Notes under the pieces: generated by a model
Databases searched by the model: none
What the model was told of the DNA's origin: nothing
What the model saw: only the letters and a program-made list of their open reading frames with translations
Program-made: the position numbers and the translations under genes
Assembly: GCF_016107575.1 (NCBI RefSeq)
Contig: NZ_JABAST010000012.1
Location: 1-64,000 of the forward strand
Length of the DNA stretch: 64,000 bases
Direction: 5' to 3'
Source: Psychrobacter faecalis
Lineage (GTDB): Bacteria; Pseudomonadota; Gammaproteobacteria; Pseudomonadales; Moraxellaceae
In this document: one piece after another, positions 38,188 to 47,524 of the stretch
How the letters are laid out: each line of letters begins with the position of its first letter
Position numbering within the stretch: the first letter of the stretch is position 1

Positions 38188-39021
38188 CTATTTATTCGCA
38201 ACACCCAATAGCTGTCCCATTTTTACCATACTGTTGGCTTGTAAGCTGTCTTGCCAATCGGCTTTTGCGCCTTTTGGTAGAACGACAATCGCCGTTGAGC
38301 CTAAATAAAAGCGTCCAAGCTCATCGCCTTTGGCAAAGCTCATATTGTGAACCATTTCTTGGATATCCTCAGTGCGGCTGATTTTTCCCGTCGCGACGGT
38401 TTCGATACCAGCGACAATCATCGCTCCAACCATGACCACCGCCGCTTTGCCGTACTCTGTGTCAAATAAACAGACCAAACGCTCATTACGGGCAAATAAA
38501 TCCGGCACGTTTGCCGCCGTGACATTATTGACAGAAAATAGGGTACCCGGTATATAACGAGTCTTGGTCAAGGTACCCGCAAATGGCATGTGCACGCGGT
38601 GATAGTTACTCGGCGCAAGATACACGGTGGCAAAGCTACCATCAGCAAAATAACTGCCATCTTCGCTATCAGCGAGTAGTTGACCGATGTCATAATGACG
38701 ACCTTTGGCTTGCAGTAATTTATGGTCGCGGATTTGCCCTAATTGCGAGATAACACCATCAGCAGGGCTAACAATTCCATTTGCGCGGCTATCGATGAGA
38801 CGCGCGTCGTCTTTTAGCTCACGGGTAAAAAAGTCATTAAAGCTTTCATAAGCATTGAAACTTTGGCGCTCGTATTCGTCTAAGCTGACATTGTAAGCTT
38901 TGGCAAAGCTACGAATAAACGCACGCTTGACATAAGGGTGGCGGCTGGCTGCTAGACGTCCAGCGACTTTACTCAGCTGCTGCTGCGGTACAAATTGTTG
39001 AAGGGTGGCAAATAAATTCAT
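38188..39021 (-). CDS. psd: Phosphatidylserine decarboxylase proenzyme
   Basis: Inner-membrane enzyme that makes phosphatidylethanolamine from phosphatidylserine. The ~277-aa proenzyme contains the LGST motif (in RFYLGSTAIVVLPKG, near the C-terminus), where self-cleavage gives the pyruvoyl alpha chain. Other family motifs are SFNDFFTREL, SPADGVIS and HRVHMPFAG. The frame opens further up at a TTG, but the ATG at 39021 starts at MNLFATLQQF, like relatives. It is divergent from dtd. Confidence 0.95.
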   Translation of the reverse strand: MNLFATLQQFVPQQQLSKVAGRLAASRHPYVKRAFIRSFAKAYNVSLDEYERQSFNAYESFNDFFTRELKDDARLIDSRANGIVSPADGVISQLGQIRDHKLLQAKGRHYDIGQLLADSEDGSYFADGSFATVYLAPSNYHRVHMPFAGTLTKTRYIPGTLFSVNNVTAANVPDLFARNERLVCLFDTEYGKAAVVMVGAMIVAGIETVATGKISRTEDIQEMVHNMSFAKGDELGRFYLGSTAIVVLPKGAKADWQDSLQANSMVKMGQLLGVANK

Positions 39022-39149
39022 AATAAGGTTACCAAAATAGGGTTCGATGTAATTATTAATAGGCAAGTTAATGGCGGTATTTTATCATGGTCAGGGTATG
39101 ATTGTATGACCATAAACTGTAAGCGATTTATAAATAAGGAAGGCTGTAA

Positions 39150-39602
39150 ATGAGAGCACTGATACAAAGGGTGGAGCGCGCCAGCGTCACTGTCGATGCG
39201 CACTGCGTTGGTGCGATTGAGCATGGAGTCTTGGCTTATATTGGCTTGGGTCATGAGGATAACTTGCAAAGTGCGCAGCGTATGATTGATAAAATCCTCA
39301 CTTATCGCATTTTTGAGAATGACGATGAGCCTGCTAAGTTTGGTAAATTGGATAAAAATGTCCAGCAGGTAGGCGGCGGTTTATTACTGGTGTCACAATT
39401 TACCTTAATGGCAAAAACCGATAAAGGTCGCCGTCCTGACTTTGGCGGGGCGATGGCACCCGATGCTGCAGAGGTATTGTTCGAACAACTAATTACTTAT
39501 GCCAAAACCCAACATCCCCATGTAGCAACTGGTGAGTTTGGCGCTGATATGCAAGTGGCGAGTATCAACGATGGGCCGTTAAATTTTATATTGGAAGTTT
39601 AA
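39150..39602 (+). CDS. dtd: D-aminoacyl-tRNA deacylase
   Basis: Removes D-amino acids, and glycine mischarged on tRNA-Ala, from tRNA. The 150-aa protein has MRALIQRVERASVTV at the N-terminus, the SQFTL motif (residues ~80-84) and the C-terminal NDGPLNF, which contains the Gly-Pro of the active site. The length is normal. AAGGAAGG precedes the ATG. Confidence 0.96.
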   Translation: MRALIQRVERASVTVDAHCVGAIEHGVLAYIGLGHEDNLQSAQRMIDKILTYRIFENDDEPAKFGKLDKNVQQVGGGLLLVSQFTLMAKTDKGRRPDFGGAMAPDAAEVLFEQLITYAKTQHPHVATGEFGADMQVASINDGPLNFILEV

Positions 39603-39650
39603 GGTCTTATTTTTAAAAGGGTCAGGTTTTAAAGGCCAAAAATTCAAACG

Positions 39651-40259
39651 CTAGCTATCAGGCTTTTGCAAAAGTGGATAAGGGTTGACCGCGCTGCCAT
39701 TGATATAAATCCCATAATGGACGTGCGGCGGCGTACCTTTGGCATTTCCGCTGTCGCCGACGTAACCGATGATATCGCCAGCATTGACCCAGTCGTTCGG
39801 GCTGATATCGGCATAATCCTCTAAATGGGCATAATAATGTCCAGCGCCGCCCGGGCCAATGATGACCACCACGCGCCCGCCTAAGCTGTTTTCGCCAACT
39901 TTGCTAACGATGCCTTGCGTCGTTGCTTGTATCGGCGTACCTCGCTTGGCAAATATATCTATGCCTTCGTGAGAACGACCTTGGCTACGCGCAGCGCCCC
40001 ATGTATCCGTTAAGTGTCGTTCGGGCAGTGGGCTAGGTAAGCTATTTTCTGTCGGTAATTCTTGTTGTAATAAACTGAGCTGTTGCCATTTTGCCAGTAC
40101 AAACGACTGAGTTTGCTTGCTGATACTCGGTAAGAGCTTGTCAAAGACAAATAACAGCATCAGTAACACCGCCGCCTTGATGAATACACTTAGTACACGG
40201 CGTAAAAGGTTTGGCTTTTTACTTGGGCTTGGCTGCGGATTATTGCCATCTGCTAGCAT
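39651..40259 (-). CDS. M23 family (LytM-type) metallopeptidase
   Basis: A 202-aa membrane-anchored protein. One TM segment lies at about 27-45 ([17 protein letters not shown]), followed by a periplasmic linker. The M23 domain (about 90-198) has [14 protein letters not shown] (HxxxD zinc ligands), [10 protein letters not shown] and HVHYGIY (HxH). All catalytic residues are present, so it may hydrolyse peptidoglycan cross-links, unlike degenerate EnvC/NlpD types. It is convergent with dtd. Confidence 0.88.
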   Translation of the reverse strand: MLADGNNPQPSPSKKPNLLRRVLSVFIKAAVLLMLLFVFDKLLPSISKQTQSFVLAKWQQLSLLQQELPTENSLPSPLPERHLTDTWGAARSQGRSHEGIDIFAKRGTPIQATTQGIVSKVGENSLGGRVVVIIGPGGAGHYYAHLEDYADISPNDWVNAGDIIGYVGDSGNAKGTPPHVHYGIYINGSAVNPYPLLQKPDS

Positions 40260-40455
40260 TGATATCTCTTTATTTTTTTTGAGTTAACTCTAATGGGTAG
40301 TATAAGAGTTAACGTTTCTATTGTTTGTATGCCATTGTTATCTTTAGCTTTTATCCCCATAAATACATTGTTGCTTTTAAAGCTAACCTGTTTTTTAGGT
40401 CTATGTAGAAAACTGTTATTGCTACCTATTTTTAAATAACGATGGCCAAATCTTT

Positions 40456-41145
40456 ATGACCGACATTGCGCTGATTATCGATACCGAAACCGACCAAGGC
40501 CGTGATCCGCGTCCGATTCAAGTGGCGACGATCAATGTAGCGACAGGATTTGAGTGGATGAAATACTTTAATAGTGGACGCTCGATATCGCCCGTCGTGA
40601 TTAGAATCCATGGTATCACCGATGACGATGTCGCCGGTCTTGAGCGCTTTGAGCTTGGGCAATTTGAGTTGCCGCAGTACTTGATTGGCCATAATGTGCG
40701 CTTTGATTGGCGGGTGATTGGTAGTCCGTCCGCCAAGCTGATATGTACGGTGCGGCTGGCGCGCGTGGCCTTTCCAGAATGGAGCGCTTATGGGCAATCG
40801 AAATGTATCGAGCAATTATTAGGTAAAGGCGAGGCAGGTAAAATGACGATTGCCGCTCATGATGCGCTGGGTGATGCGCGCATGTGTTATCTGCTGTATC
40901 AGGCCTGCTGCGAGCGCCTAGCAATTGCGCCGACAGATTTTGCCGCAGCACACGCTATCGCCAATAAAGCCAATCCACTGAGCAAAATGCCCTTTGGTAA
41001 ACATAAAGGCATGCCGATTAAAGACGTGCCAATTAGCTACGTAAAATGGATGCTAGGCAACATTCATAATATGCAGCCGTCGCTGTATTCTGCGTTGACC
41101 AAGCGTGTGCAAGCAGAACAAGCAGCAAAAATCACGCAAGACTAA
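40456..41145 (+). CDS. ExoX-like 3'-5' exonuclease with C-terminal DUF3820 domain
   Basis: A 229-aa DnaQ-superfamily nuclease. The DEDDh motifs are DTETD (residues 9-13, ExoI), the HNVRFD motif (about 76-81, ExoII) and HDALGDA (about 135-141, ExoIII). The C-terminal segment MPFGKHKGMPIKDVP with YVKWML (about 176-198) is a DUF3820 domain, commonly fused to exonucleases of this kind. It probably processes single-stranded DNA ends in repair. It follows an AT-rich spacer and is convergent with the alpha/beta hydrolase. Confidence 0.85.
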   Translation: MTDIALIIDTETDQGRDPRPIQVATINVATGFEWMKYFNSGRSISPVVIRIHGITDDDVAGLERFELGQFELPQYLIGHNVRFDWRVIGSPSAKLICTVRLARVAFPEWSAYGQSKCIEQLLGKGEAGKMTIAAHDALGDARMCYLLYQACCERLAIAPTDFAAAHAIANKANPLSKMPFGKHKGMPIKDVPISYVKWMLGNIHNMQPSLYSALTKRVQAEQAAKITQD

Positions 41146-41196
41146 ATAGACTTGCGCTTGAAAGGCCTGCGCTTAAACGACTGCCCTAAACAAAAC

Positions 41197-42087
41197 TTAT
41201 TGCTGCTTGGCTAGCCAATCGACTGCCATTTGCCAAAGCTGCGGGGCTTTAGCATTGGTTTTGCTGCTAAAATAGCGCATATGACCGATACTGTTTAAGC
41301 CAAATTCTTCGGGGTCAAAATAGTATTTTTCGACTGGCATTTTGCTGAAGACGCGAATCATATCATCGATATTTTTGCTATTGGCAATCTCATCATCGCT
41401 AAAGCCGAGCCACAACGCAGGCATATCAATCTCATCGTAAAAATGGGTATGAATACTTTTACCAAAAGCGGTTTTAATATAGCCTGCGCCATTGCACCAC
41501 TCGCGCCATTGACGAGCGACGCCGCGTGGTAGTGGCTCTCCCATGCCGATTTTATCCGCTGGCGTATAGCCTAGCGTTAAGTTGGTGAGCGGGATAAAGG
41601 CGTCCATAAAACCCATCGCTTTGAGCTTATAAGGCATGTCCATATTTTTAATTTGCCCTGATGAACAAGCGACGTTAAATACTGAGGTAAGCGCCTTATA
41701 ATTTGGCATCAGACCAATCAGCTGACCGCCAGCGCTATGTCCAATTAAATGATAAGTGGCATCAGTAAATTCGTCTTGTAAGGCATCAAGGACGGCTGGC
41801 ATGTCATGACGCCCCCAACTGATTAAAGAAGCATCACATTTTGCCAAATCGGTGCTAAGTGATTCGCCGATACCTTCGTTATCAAAGGTTAAGACCCCAA
41901 AGCCACTGGCTGCTAAATAAGTGGCAAAATTATGATAGAACTGGCGTTTTATACCAGTAGCCGGCGCGATCATAACCGCGGCTTTCACCTCGTCTGTAGG
42001 ACGATAAACGGTCGCTGCCAATGCTCGATTGCGCTCAGTCATGATGCTTAGGGTATAAATATCTGTTTGATTGTGCGGATTTTCCAT
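41197..42087 (-). CDS. Alpha/beta hydrolase
   Basis: A 296-aa cytoplasmic hydrolase with the nucleophile elbow GHSAGGQ (about residues 117-123), an upstream MIAPATGIKRQFYHNFA and FDNEGIGES, and a C-terminal catalytic His in SIGHMRYF. These fit serine hydrolases of the alpha/beta fold, close to the predicted COG4757-like group. The substrate is unknown. GAAGGTTAAACC precedes the ATG. Confidence 0.85.
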   Translation of the reverse strand: MENPHNQTDIYTLSIMTERNRALAATVYRPTDEVKAAVMIAPATGIKRQFYHNFATYLAASGFGVLTFDNEGIGESLSTDLAKCDASLISWGRHDMPAVLDALQDEFTDATYHLIGHSAGGQLIGLMPNYKALTSVFNVACSSGQIKNMDMPYKLKAMGFMDAFIPLTNLTLGYTPADKIGMGEPLPRGVARQWREWCNGAGYIKTAFGKSIHTHFYDEIDMPALWLGFSDDEIANSKNIDDMIRVFSKMPVEKYYFDPEEFGLNSIGHMRYFSSKTNAKAPQLWQMAVDWLAKQQ

Positions 42088-42537
42088 GGTTTAACCTTCA
42101 TGTATTTTTGTCATTTTTATGAGTAAAAGTTTTTTTATCAATCAGTATTTTGGGTCAATAAAAACGCTTGCTAGGCGCTCAGCGTTTAAAAACCAGCGTT
42201 TAATAATCAATATTAAGCGTGCAGTCATTAAGCCGTGATTGGTTGCTTACTTTATAGCCTAGCTGGCGATAACCGCATGATGACTTTGCAGTAACACTGC
42301 TTATGGTAAAATAAATCTTAGTGAGGAAGGTAGGCGAAAATGACTTCTAAGTTCTATGAGCAAGCTCGACGTTGTATATTTTGAGCGCTATTTTTCAGCA
42401 ATATTTTAATTATTATCGATTAAGCAGTATGTATTTTGACCAAATAACACATATCAATAAACTACTATGCATGAATAAACGTGTTTTAATAGCTAAGTAT
42501 TTAATAAGAACAATGTATATAAAATTAAGGAAACTCT
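42088..42537. other. Divergent intergenic region, nothing definite
   Basis: About 450 bp between the alpha/beta hydrolase (-) and the LOG gene (+). TTGCAG (about 42279) with TAAAAT nearby is a weak promoter candidate. No gene, hairpin or repeat is supported. Confidence 0.35.
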
Positions 42538-43215
42538 ATGCAAATGAAAATTAACAATGACACCTATGAAGTTATTACCAGTCAAGACATTACCAATATT
42601 GAAAAAGCTGTGGATAAATCAGCGCTCACCATGCCGCTGGTCGCGGTTTATTGTGGCTCGCGTTTGGGCAATAATGACGTTTATGAGCAGGCAGCGCGTG
42701 AGCTTGGTAGTGCGCTTGCCGATAATGGCATGGGTTTGGTCTACGGCGGAGCGAGCATCGGGCTGATGGGCGCAGTCGCTGATGAGGTCATCCGAGGTGG
42801 CGCGCAAGCGGTTGGTGTGATTCCAACCTTTATGCTCAAGCACGAAATTGCCCATGAGCAGCTGACCCGCCTGCATTTGACCGATACCATGCACACCCGT
42901 AAAACGGTGATGGCAGAGTATGCCGATGCCTTTATTACCTTGCCGGGCGGGCTTGGGACGCTAGAAGAAATCATGGAAATCGCCACCTGGCGTCAGCTAT
43001 ATCAGCACGAAAAACCGATGATTATTCTTAATATTAATGGTTTTTATGACTGTATGATTGAACATTTACAATATACCGCTGAGCAAGGCTTTATGAAGCA
43101 ACAAGACCTTGAGCGTTTGGTCGTTTGTAATACCATTGACGAGGCGATTGCCATGCTAAAAACCGTCGTAAAAATAGATGACGCCGTTGATACCGAGAAA
43201 ATGGCGGGAAACTAG
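42538..43215 (+). CDS. LOG family protein (TIGR00730-type)
   Basis: A 225-aa Rossmann-fold protein. It has the LOG signatures VYCGSRLGNN (about 38-47), GLVYGGASIGLMGAVAD and PGGLGTLEEIMEI (PGGxGTxxE, about 141-153). LOG proteins hydrolyse nucleoside 5'-monophosphates such as cytokinin ribotides or AMP to base plus ribose 5-phosphate. The first ~30 residues are extra compared with minimal members. AAGGAA precedes the ATG; a second ATG two codons later is possible. Confidence 0.92.
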   Translation: MQMKINNDTYEVITSQDITNIEKAVDKSALTMPLVAVYCGSRLGNNDVYEQAARELGSALADNGMGLVYGGASIGLMGAVADEVIRGGAQAVGVIPTFMLKHEIAHEQLTRLHLTDTMHTRKTVMAEYADAFITLPGGLGTLEEIMEIATWRQLYQHEKPMIILNINGFYDCMIEHLQYTAEQGFMKQQDLERLVVCNTIDEAIAMLKTVVKIDDAVDTEKMAGN

Positions 43216-43245
43216 CAGCGGTTATCTTTATCAATAACTAAATAT

Positions 43246-43288
43246 AAAAAAGAGAGCAAGGCTAACATTAAGCCTTACTCTCTTTTTT
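43246..43288. terminator. Bidirectional terminator
   Basis: AAAAAAGAGAGCAAGGCT / AAGCCTTACTCTCTTTTTT, an ~18-bp stem with one mismatch, between the convergent LOG gene and FAD oxidoreductase gene. Confidence 0.88.
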
Positions 43289-43317
43289 GCTTTGACTTTA
43301 TTAACATTTAAATCATT

Positions 43318-44865
43318 TTAATTAGTCTCATGAATACCATGATTTACGCCCGCCATTGCCAATGGAAAGCCGCGCTCTTGCGCCAAATGACGCGCGACTT
43401 TATCAATCGCCACGCTATCATTTTGTGCCAAATACGCCCATTCATGCGCATAACGCTGACGGTTTTCTGGTGCCTCAAAATCAACCAAACCAAGCGTCGT
43501 CAATTCATCAACGATTTGATCAGCAGCAATCAGCGTCGATGAGGCTTTGACGTTTTCTGCCCGCGCATAGCGAATATTAGAGTATAAGCTCACATCGGCA
43601 ACGCGCAGCGTATCGTCTTGCCCCGGTATTTGCTGCCCGCCATAGAGCGCATTGCCAACTGTACGCGCGCTATGAAAGGTTGGGACGAATTCAGCCACGT
43701 AATCAATGGCTTGCTGGCTGCGCGCTTGCAGCGGCGCTTTATCCCAACCGTCCTCGATATAATGCAGGTATTGCGATGGCAATTTCGGTTGCGCGCTATT
43801 TTTGTTAGAAGCAACCAAACCATCATCAAATAAGGTGATAAATTTACTCATGCCATGTATCTGAAAATAACCATCAGGGTAGGGCGTTAGTTGCGCCATG
43901 CCCTCAGGGGTGCCGCGCTCACCATAGACGATGATTTCTGGTATTTGCCCGCCCGTATCGTCCCAATAAGTGATATAAGAGGATTTAAACTCGACCATAC
44001 GCGTGACTTTGACCCCGACCATATCATCGATGATGCCAGTACGAAAACCACAAGCGTTGATTAAGTAATCAACTTCGATAGAATCCGTTTTGGCTTCAAA
44101 TTCGGTTTCAGTATCAGAGCGCGCTGCTTGTTGATAATCAATGCGCCATCTGGTCACATGATGGTCAGCATTTGAGCAGTTTTCACAATTGACTGGCATC
44201 ACTTGCTTCACCTGCGTATCGGTAAACACGTGCGCGTGCTCATAGCCTTCTAATGCCAATTGTGCAGACGCTGCCAAACGGAAGATATTCCAGCCATATT
44301 CTTGTACGACAATTAGCGGAAATTTAACCTTGTTTAAATCCAAATACTTAGCAACTGGTATCATCCATTCATCAACCGCGCGCGGCACCGCGACTTGCTC
44401 GCGCTCAGATAAGGCAATCAGTTGCTCATGGCTGTAGAGCTGATAGTAGTTTTCAGGTTCGCCGAGTACTTTATTATTAGCATCTTCGGCGATAAGCTCT
44501 CGATAAGCGTCGGTTAAGATGTCTAAGCGTGGCAATAAATCCTCAGGCAAACCTTCATCGCGTGTTGGCACCGCAAATACCGTCGGGCGTACATCAATGG
44601 TATAAGGATAAAGGCGCAGAATATCGATGCATTGTTTGAGCAGGGCAACGCAATCTTCATCAGGTATTTCACGATATAGATTGCCGCCCGCATGCAAATG
44701 ACACATCGGCGGCCCATCAATCAGCGAGGTGTTTTTTTCAAATAAATACGTCTCAAGGCCTAATGCCGCAAGGCGAATCGCGATAGTTGCCCCCGCTGTA
44801 CCACCACCGAGAATACCAACCCGTTTGCTAGCAGGCGCTTGATTGTTCATAACAGAATGAGTCAT
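43318..44865 (-). CDS. FAD-dependent oxidoreductase of unknown substrate
   Basis: A 515-aa protein with an N-terminal FAD-binding motif (VGILGGGTAGATIAIRLA, about 16-33) followed by YLFEKN, typical of the glutathione-reductase/DAO-type fold. A second dinucleotide-type segment (DYLINACGFRTG, about 270) and a CENC pair (about 231-234) are present. It lacks a signal peptide and TM segment. It does not match a specific family I know. AAGGA lies 12 nt before the ATG, and a second in-frame ATG five codons later is possible. Confidence 0.75.
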   Translation of the reverse strand: MTHSVMNNQAPASKRVGILGGGTAGATIAIRLAALGLETYLFEKNTSLIDGPPMCHLHAGGNLYREIPDEDCVALLKQCIDILRLYPYTIDVRPTVFAVPTRDEGLPEDLLPRLDILTDAYRELIAEDANNKVLGEPENYYQLYSHEQLIALSEREQVAVPRAVDEWMIPVAKYLDLNKVKFPLIVVQEYGWNIFRLAASAQLALEGYEHAHVFTDTQVKQVMPVNCENCSNADHHVTRWRIDYQQAARSDTETEFEAKTDSIEVDYLINACGFRTGIIDDMVGVKVTRMVEFKSSYITYWDDTGGQIPEIIVYGERGTPEGMAQLTPYPDGYFQIHGMSKFITLFDDGLVASNKNSAQPKLPSQYLHYIEDGWDKAPLQARSQQAIDYVAEFVPTFHSARTVGNALYGGQQIPGQDDTLRVADVSLYSNIRYARAENVKASSTLIAADQIVDELTTLGLVDFEAPENRQRYAHEWAYLAQNDSVAIDKVARHLAQERGFPLAMAGVNHGIHETN

Positions 44866-45462
44866 TGTCGTTGTTATATCCTTAGTCGCATTCCTATATT
44901 CAGTTAGTAGGAATGGCTCGGCGTCTTTGTGAAATAGTTCGTTGCTAAGTTTCTTTTCTTAAGTTTTTTATATTCGCCGTGCTTATATGTTAAATAACGT
45001 GTTTTTCTAATGCGTATGTTTTTTCATGCAAGGCTACCGATATGCGTACAGCGAACCCTAAGTTCAACAGTCATTTTAAACCGCCATAGTCATATTTCTC
45101 ATTGTGTAGTAATTCTTAATATAGGTGTCTTATTCTACGAAAAAATTACTCAAATTAGCATGGCAAAAACGTAAGTAGATGCATAAGTTTTGTCAAAGGA
45201 CGGCAAACAAGGAGCGACTAAAACACAGCTTTGTAAAAGCATTTTTAAAAAATTGAAGAGCAAACTTTATTTAATTTGTAAACTTTATGTGCTTTTGTAA
45301 ATTTATATGATGCGAGAAATAACTGATTTTATGTCTGTGCTATAGTAAAAATACTTATGGTCAGCTTTAAGCCGTTTTTTGCTTTAAGGTATAGGATTGC
45401 AGACCACAAGAAACCATATAAAAGAAGCAATTTAAAAAACCACTATTAACAAGGACGTTATT
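44866..45462. other. 600-bp divergent intergenic region, no gene
   Basis: AT-rich spacer between the FAD oxidoreductase (-) and the small lipoprotein gene (+). It must contain both promoters. A CTATAGTAAAAA stretch near 45340 is a possible -10. I see no repeat, hairpin cluster or ORF. Confidence 0.4.
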
Positions 45463-45897
45463 ATGAAACATATACTTATGTTATCTGTCATTTCTGGTGC
45501 ATTGGCGCTTAGCGGCTGTTCTACGTTTAACAATATGCTGGGCAAGGATGATTCTGGCATGCATGAGGTGCAAGCGACCACTAAAAATACCGCTCCAGTT
45601 GCCAGTAAAAACGGTATGTTGGTCGATGCAACCAATCATATGACCTTATATACCTTTGATAAAGATTCTATGAATAAATCAGAATGTGGCTCAGCTTGTC
45701 TGGTTGCTTGGCCAGCGTTTTTGGCACCAAGTAATGCCAAAGCGTCAGGACAGTTTGCCGCCTTTAAACGTGAAGATGGCAAATATCAATGGGCGATGAA
45801 TGGTAAACCGTTATACTTTTATGCCAATGATACCAAGGTTGGCGATAAAGATGGCGACAACAAACTTGGCGTTTGGCATATCGTAAAAACCAAATAA
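45463..45897 (+). CDS. Small secreted lipoprotein, PF03640/COG4315 type
   Basis: A 144-aa lipoprotein with lipobox LSGC (C19). The mature part contains NGMLVDATNHMTLYTFDKDS and CGSACLVAWPAF, then WAMNGKPLYFYANDTKVGD and a C-terminal GVWHIV. These are the paired repeats of the Lipoprotein_15 family of unknown function. AAGGACG precedes the ATG. It is monocistronic, followed by short repeats and a terminator. Confidence 0.88.
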   Translation: MKHILMLSVISGALALSGCSTFNNMLGKDDSGMHEVQATTKNTAPVASKNGMLVDATNHMTLYTFDKDSMNKSECGSACLVAWPAFLAPSNAKASGQFAAFKREDGKYQWAMNGKPLYFYANDTKVGDKDGDNKLGVWHIVKTK

Positions 45898-45914
45898 GTT
45901 TCCATTTTTCCAAA

Positions 45915-45944
45915 AATAAGTTTTCCAAAAATAAGTTTTCCATA
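45915..45944 (+). repeat. Two 15-bp repeats after the lipoprotein gene
   Basis: AATAAGTTTTCCAAA and AATAAGTTTTCCATA are adjacent, with a diverged copy at 45893 overlapping the stop codon. Confidence 0.75.
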
Positions 45945-45973
45945 AAAAAGGCAGCTAGCGTGGCTGCTTTTTT
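45944..45973 (+). terminator. Terminator after the lipoprotein gene
   Basis: GGCAGC-TAGCGTG-GCTGCT flanked by A-run and T-run; a short stem. Confidence 0.7.
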
Positions 45974-46068
45974 ATGATTATTTATGTGGTTTTTTGACTC
46001 AGCATAATGGCGTTAAGTCGAGTTCATGGCATGGTTTTATCGTAGAAGCGGCTTGCATCGAGTAGCAA

Positions 46069-46274
46069 AAACCGTTAAAATCGCGGTTTGATTTTCCCGC
46101 TGGGGAAAGGCTAAGTGAGCAGCGGTGTGGTGTTGGGTGCTGGAATAAGCCAGTGACGTAATTGCCAGACTGATAGATGTCCTTAGTGCCTCAGTTACGT
46201 ATGTGAGCGTGCTTGATAGTCAAAATGCCATTAAGCAAAAGTGCTTTCCATACATCGGACATAGAGAGTTTATT
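46069..46274 (+). promoter_or_regulatory. Hairpin-rich putative leader RNA of rpmE2
   Basis: A GC-richer segment directly upstream of L31 with four successive stem-loops: AAACCG/CGGTTT (46069-46089), TTTCCC-GCTG-GGGAAA (46093-46108), CTGG-AATAAG-CCAG (46140-46153) and a longer bulged stem ACGTAA..CTGA / TCAG-TTACGT (46156-46200). A fifth, AAGCA-AAAG-TGCTT, lies at about 46234-46247. The density of stems suggests a structured 5' leader that could bind L31 for feedback control. I cannot match it to a named RNA family. Confidence 0.45.
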
Positions 46275-46553
46275 ATGCGTAAAGATATCCATCCTAATTA
46301 CCAAGAAGTTTTGTTCCATGACACCAACGCTGACGTGTTTTTCTTAACTCGCTCAACCGTTAACACCAAAGCCACTCGTGAATACGAAGGTAAAGAATAC
46401 CCATACTACCCACTTGATATTTCAAGTGCGTCGCATCCATTCTATACTGGCGAACAACGTAAAACCTCTACTGAAGGCCGTGTTGCAAGCTTCAACAAAC
46501 GCTTTGGTGCGTTTGGTGGCCGTAGTAAGAAAGCGGCTGATTCTGCTGAATAA
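46275..46553 (+). CDS. rpmE2: 50S ribosomal protein L31 type B
   Basis: A 92-aa type B L31, lacking the CxxC zinc ligands of the type A form. It starts [20 protein letters not shown] and contains [10 protein letters not shown] and [10 protein letters not shown]. The frame opens 24 codons up, but the ATG at 46275 behind AGAGAG is the conserved start. In many bacteria the zinc-free paralogue is induced under zinc starvation; I see no obvious Zur box here. A strong terminator follows, so it is monocistronic. Confidence 0.95.
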   Translation: MRKDIHPNYQEVLFHDTNADVFFLTRSTVNTKATREYEGKEYPYYPLDISSASHPFYTGEQRKTSTEGRVASFNKRFGAFGGRSKKAADSAE

Positions 46554-46604
46554 TTTATACTTATGGTGTAAATACATATCGCGAAGCAGTCTTTTGCTAA
46601 GCAA

Positions 46605-46637
46605 TAAAAAACCGCTGACTATTCAGCGGTTTTTTTT
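46605..46637. terminator. Bidirectional terminator after rpmE2
   Basis: AAAAACCGCTGA-CTAT-TCAGCGGTTTTT with long T-runs on both sides, between rpmE2 (+) and the SGNH hydrolase gene (-). Confidence 0.9.
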
Positions 46638-46669
46638 ATCTAAATTTTAATGTTAAGTATTTGCACTAC

Positions 46670-47524
46670 TCAGCTACTTAACTTAGTAGTCGACGAATCT
46701 AGCAACTTCACAATCAATTCTGCCACTTGCTGCGCCCAATAGCCATACATCAAACTGCTTGGATGAAAGCCGTCGCTGGCAAACATCACTCTGATATCGA
46801 TCGGCGTGCCGTTAGAGTGTTCTTCTATCATGCGCGCAAAGTTCGTTGCCATATAAGTGACATTGTCATGAGCGGCACAAATTTGCTGCAAGCTATTATC
46901 AAGGATAGCGGCTTTGGCACCAACGAAGTTATTCAATGGCGCAGGTATTGCAGGCATTTGTGCCATCGGCGGTAAGCTTAAAAAAACCAGCTCGCGTACG
47001 CCAAATTTACGCTGGGCGATAGCAATGATATTTTCAATCTGCTGTTGCCATTGAGCCGCAGAGACTTTGGAGGTGGTGTCATTAACGCCGACACTTAATA
47101 CCATCACATCAATAGGTTGGCTCGGTGCAGGCAACACATAAAGCCTGCGCAAAATATCAAAGCTGGTATGACCCGTGGTCGCTTGCAACGACCAGTTTAA
47201 GGTATCAAAAGCGCTTTGGATAGCAGGCTGCTCAGTCAAAATAGGTATCAAATGACCAACCAGCGCCTCTTGTTGGGTTTGACTACCGACGCCAGCCGCT
47301 GCCGAATCACCAACGACCATCAGGTTCAATATATTATTGCTTTTACCCTTTGAGGTAATAGGCAAGTTATTGAGCTGAACCTGTCCATGACGCTCGCCAT
47401 TTGGCTCAGGTAGGCGTACGGTATCACGCTTGATTTTGTGCCCTTGATAAAGGTAAACAGGAGCAAGCAGCACGTCCTTGGCAGCAGCGGTTATTTTATT
47501 TTGCATTTTTTTAGTAGCTACCAT
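46670..47524 (-). CDS. SGNH/GDSL-family hydrolase
   Basis: A 284-aa serine hydrolase. Block I is MVVGDSAAAGVG (GDS, about 69-80), block III has GVNDTT, and block V is SDGFHPS (D-x-x-H). This arrangement suggests an esterase or lipase-like enzyme; no signal peptide is clear although the N-terminus is basic (an in-frame Met at residue 7 is possible). Its start overlaps the end of nadV by 7 bp, so translation is probably coupled to NAD-salvage genes. Why a hydrolase sits in that operon is not clear. Confidence 0.85.
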   Translation of the reverse strand: MVATKKMQNKITAAAKDVLLAPVYLYQGHKIKRDTVRLPEPNGERHGQVQLNNLPITSKGKSNNILNLMVVGDSAAAGVGSQTQQEALVGHLIPILTEQPAIQSAFDTLNWSLQATTGHTSFDILRRLYVLPAPSQPIDVMVLSVGVNDTTSKVSAAQWQQQIENIIAIAQRKFGVRELVFLSLPPMAQMPAIPAPLNNFVGAKAAILDNSLQQICAAHDNVTYMATNFARMIEEHSNGTPIDIRVMFASDGFHPSSLMYGYWAQQVAELIVKLLDSSTTKLSS

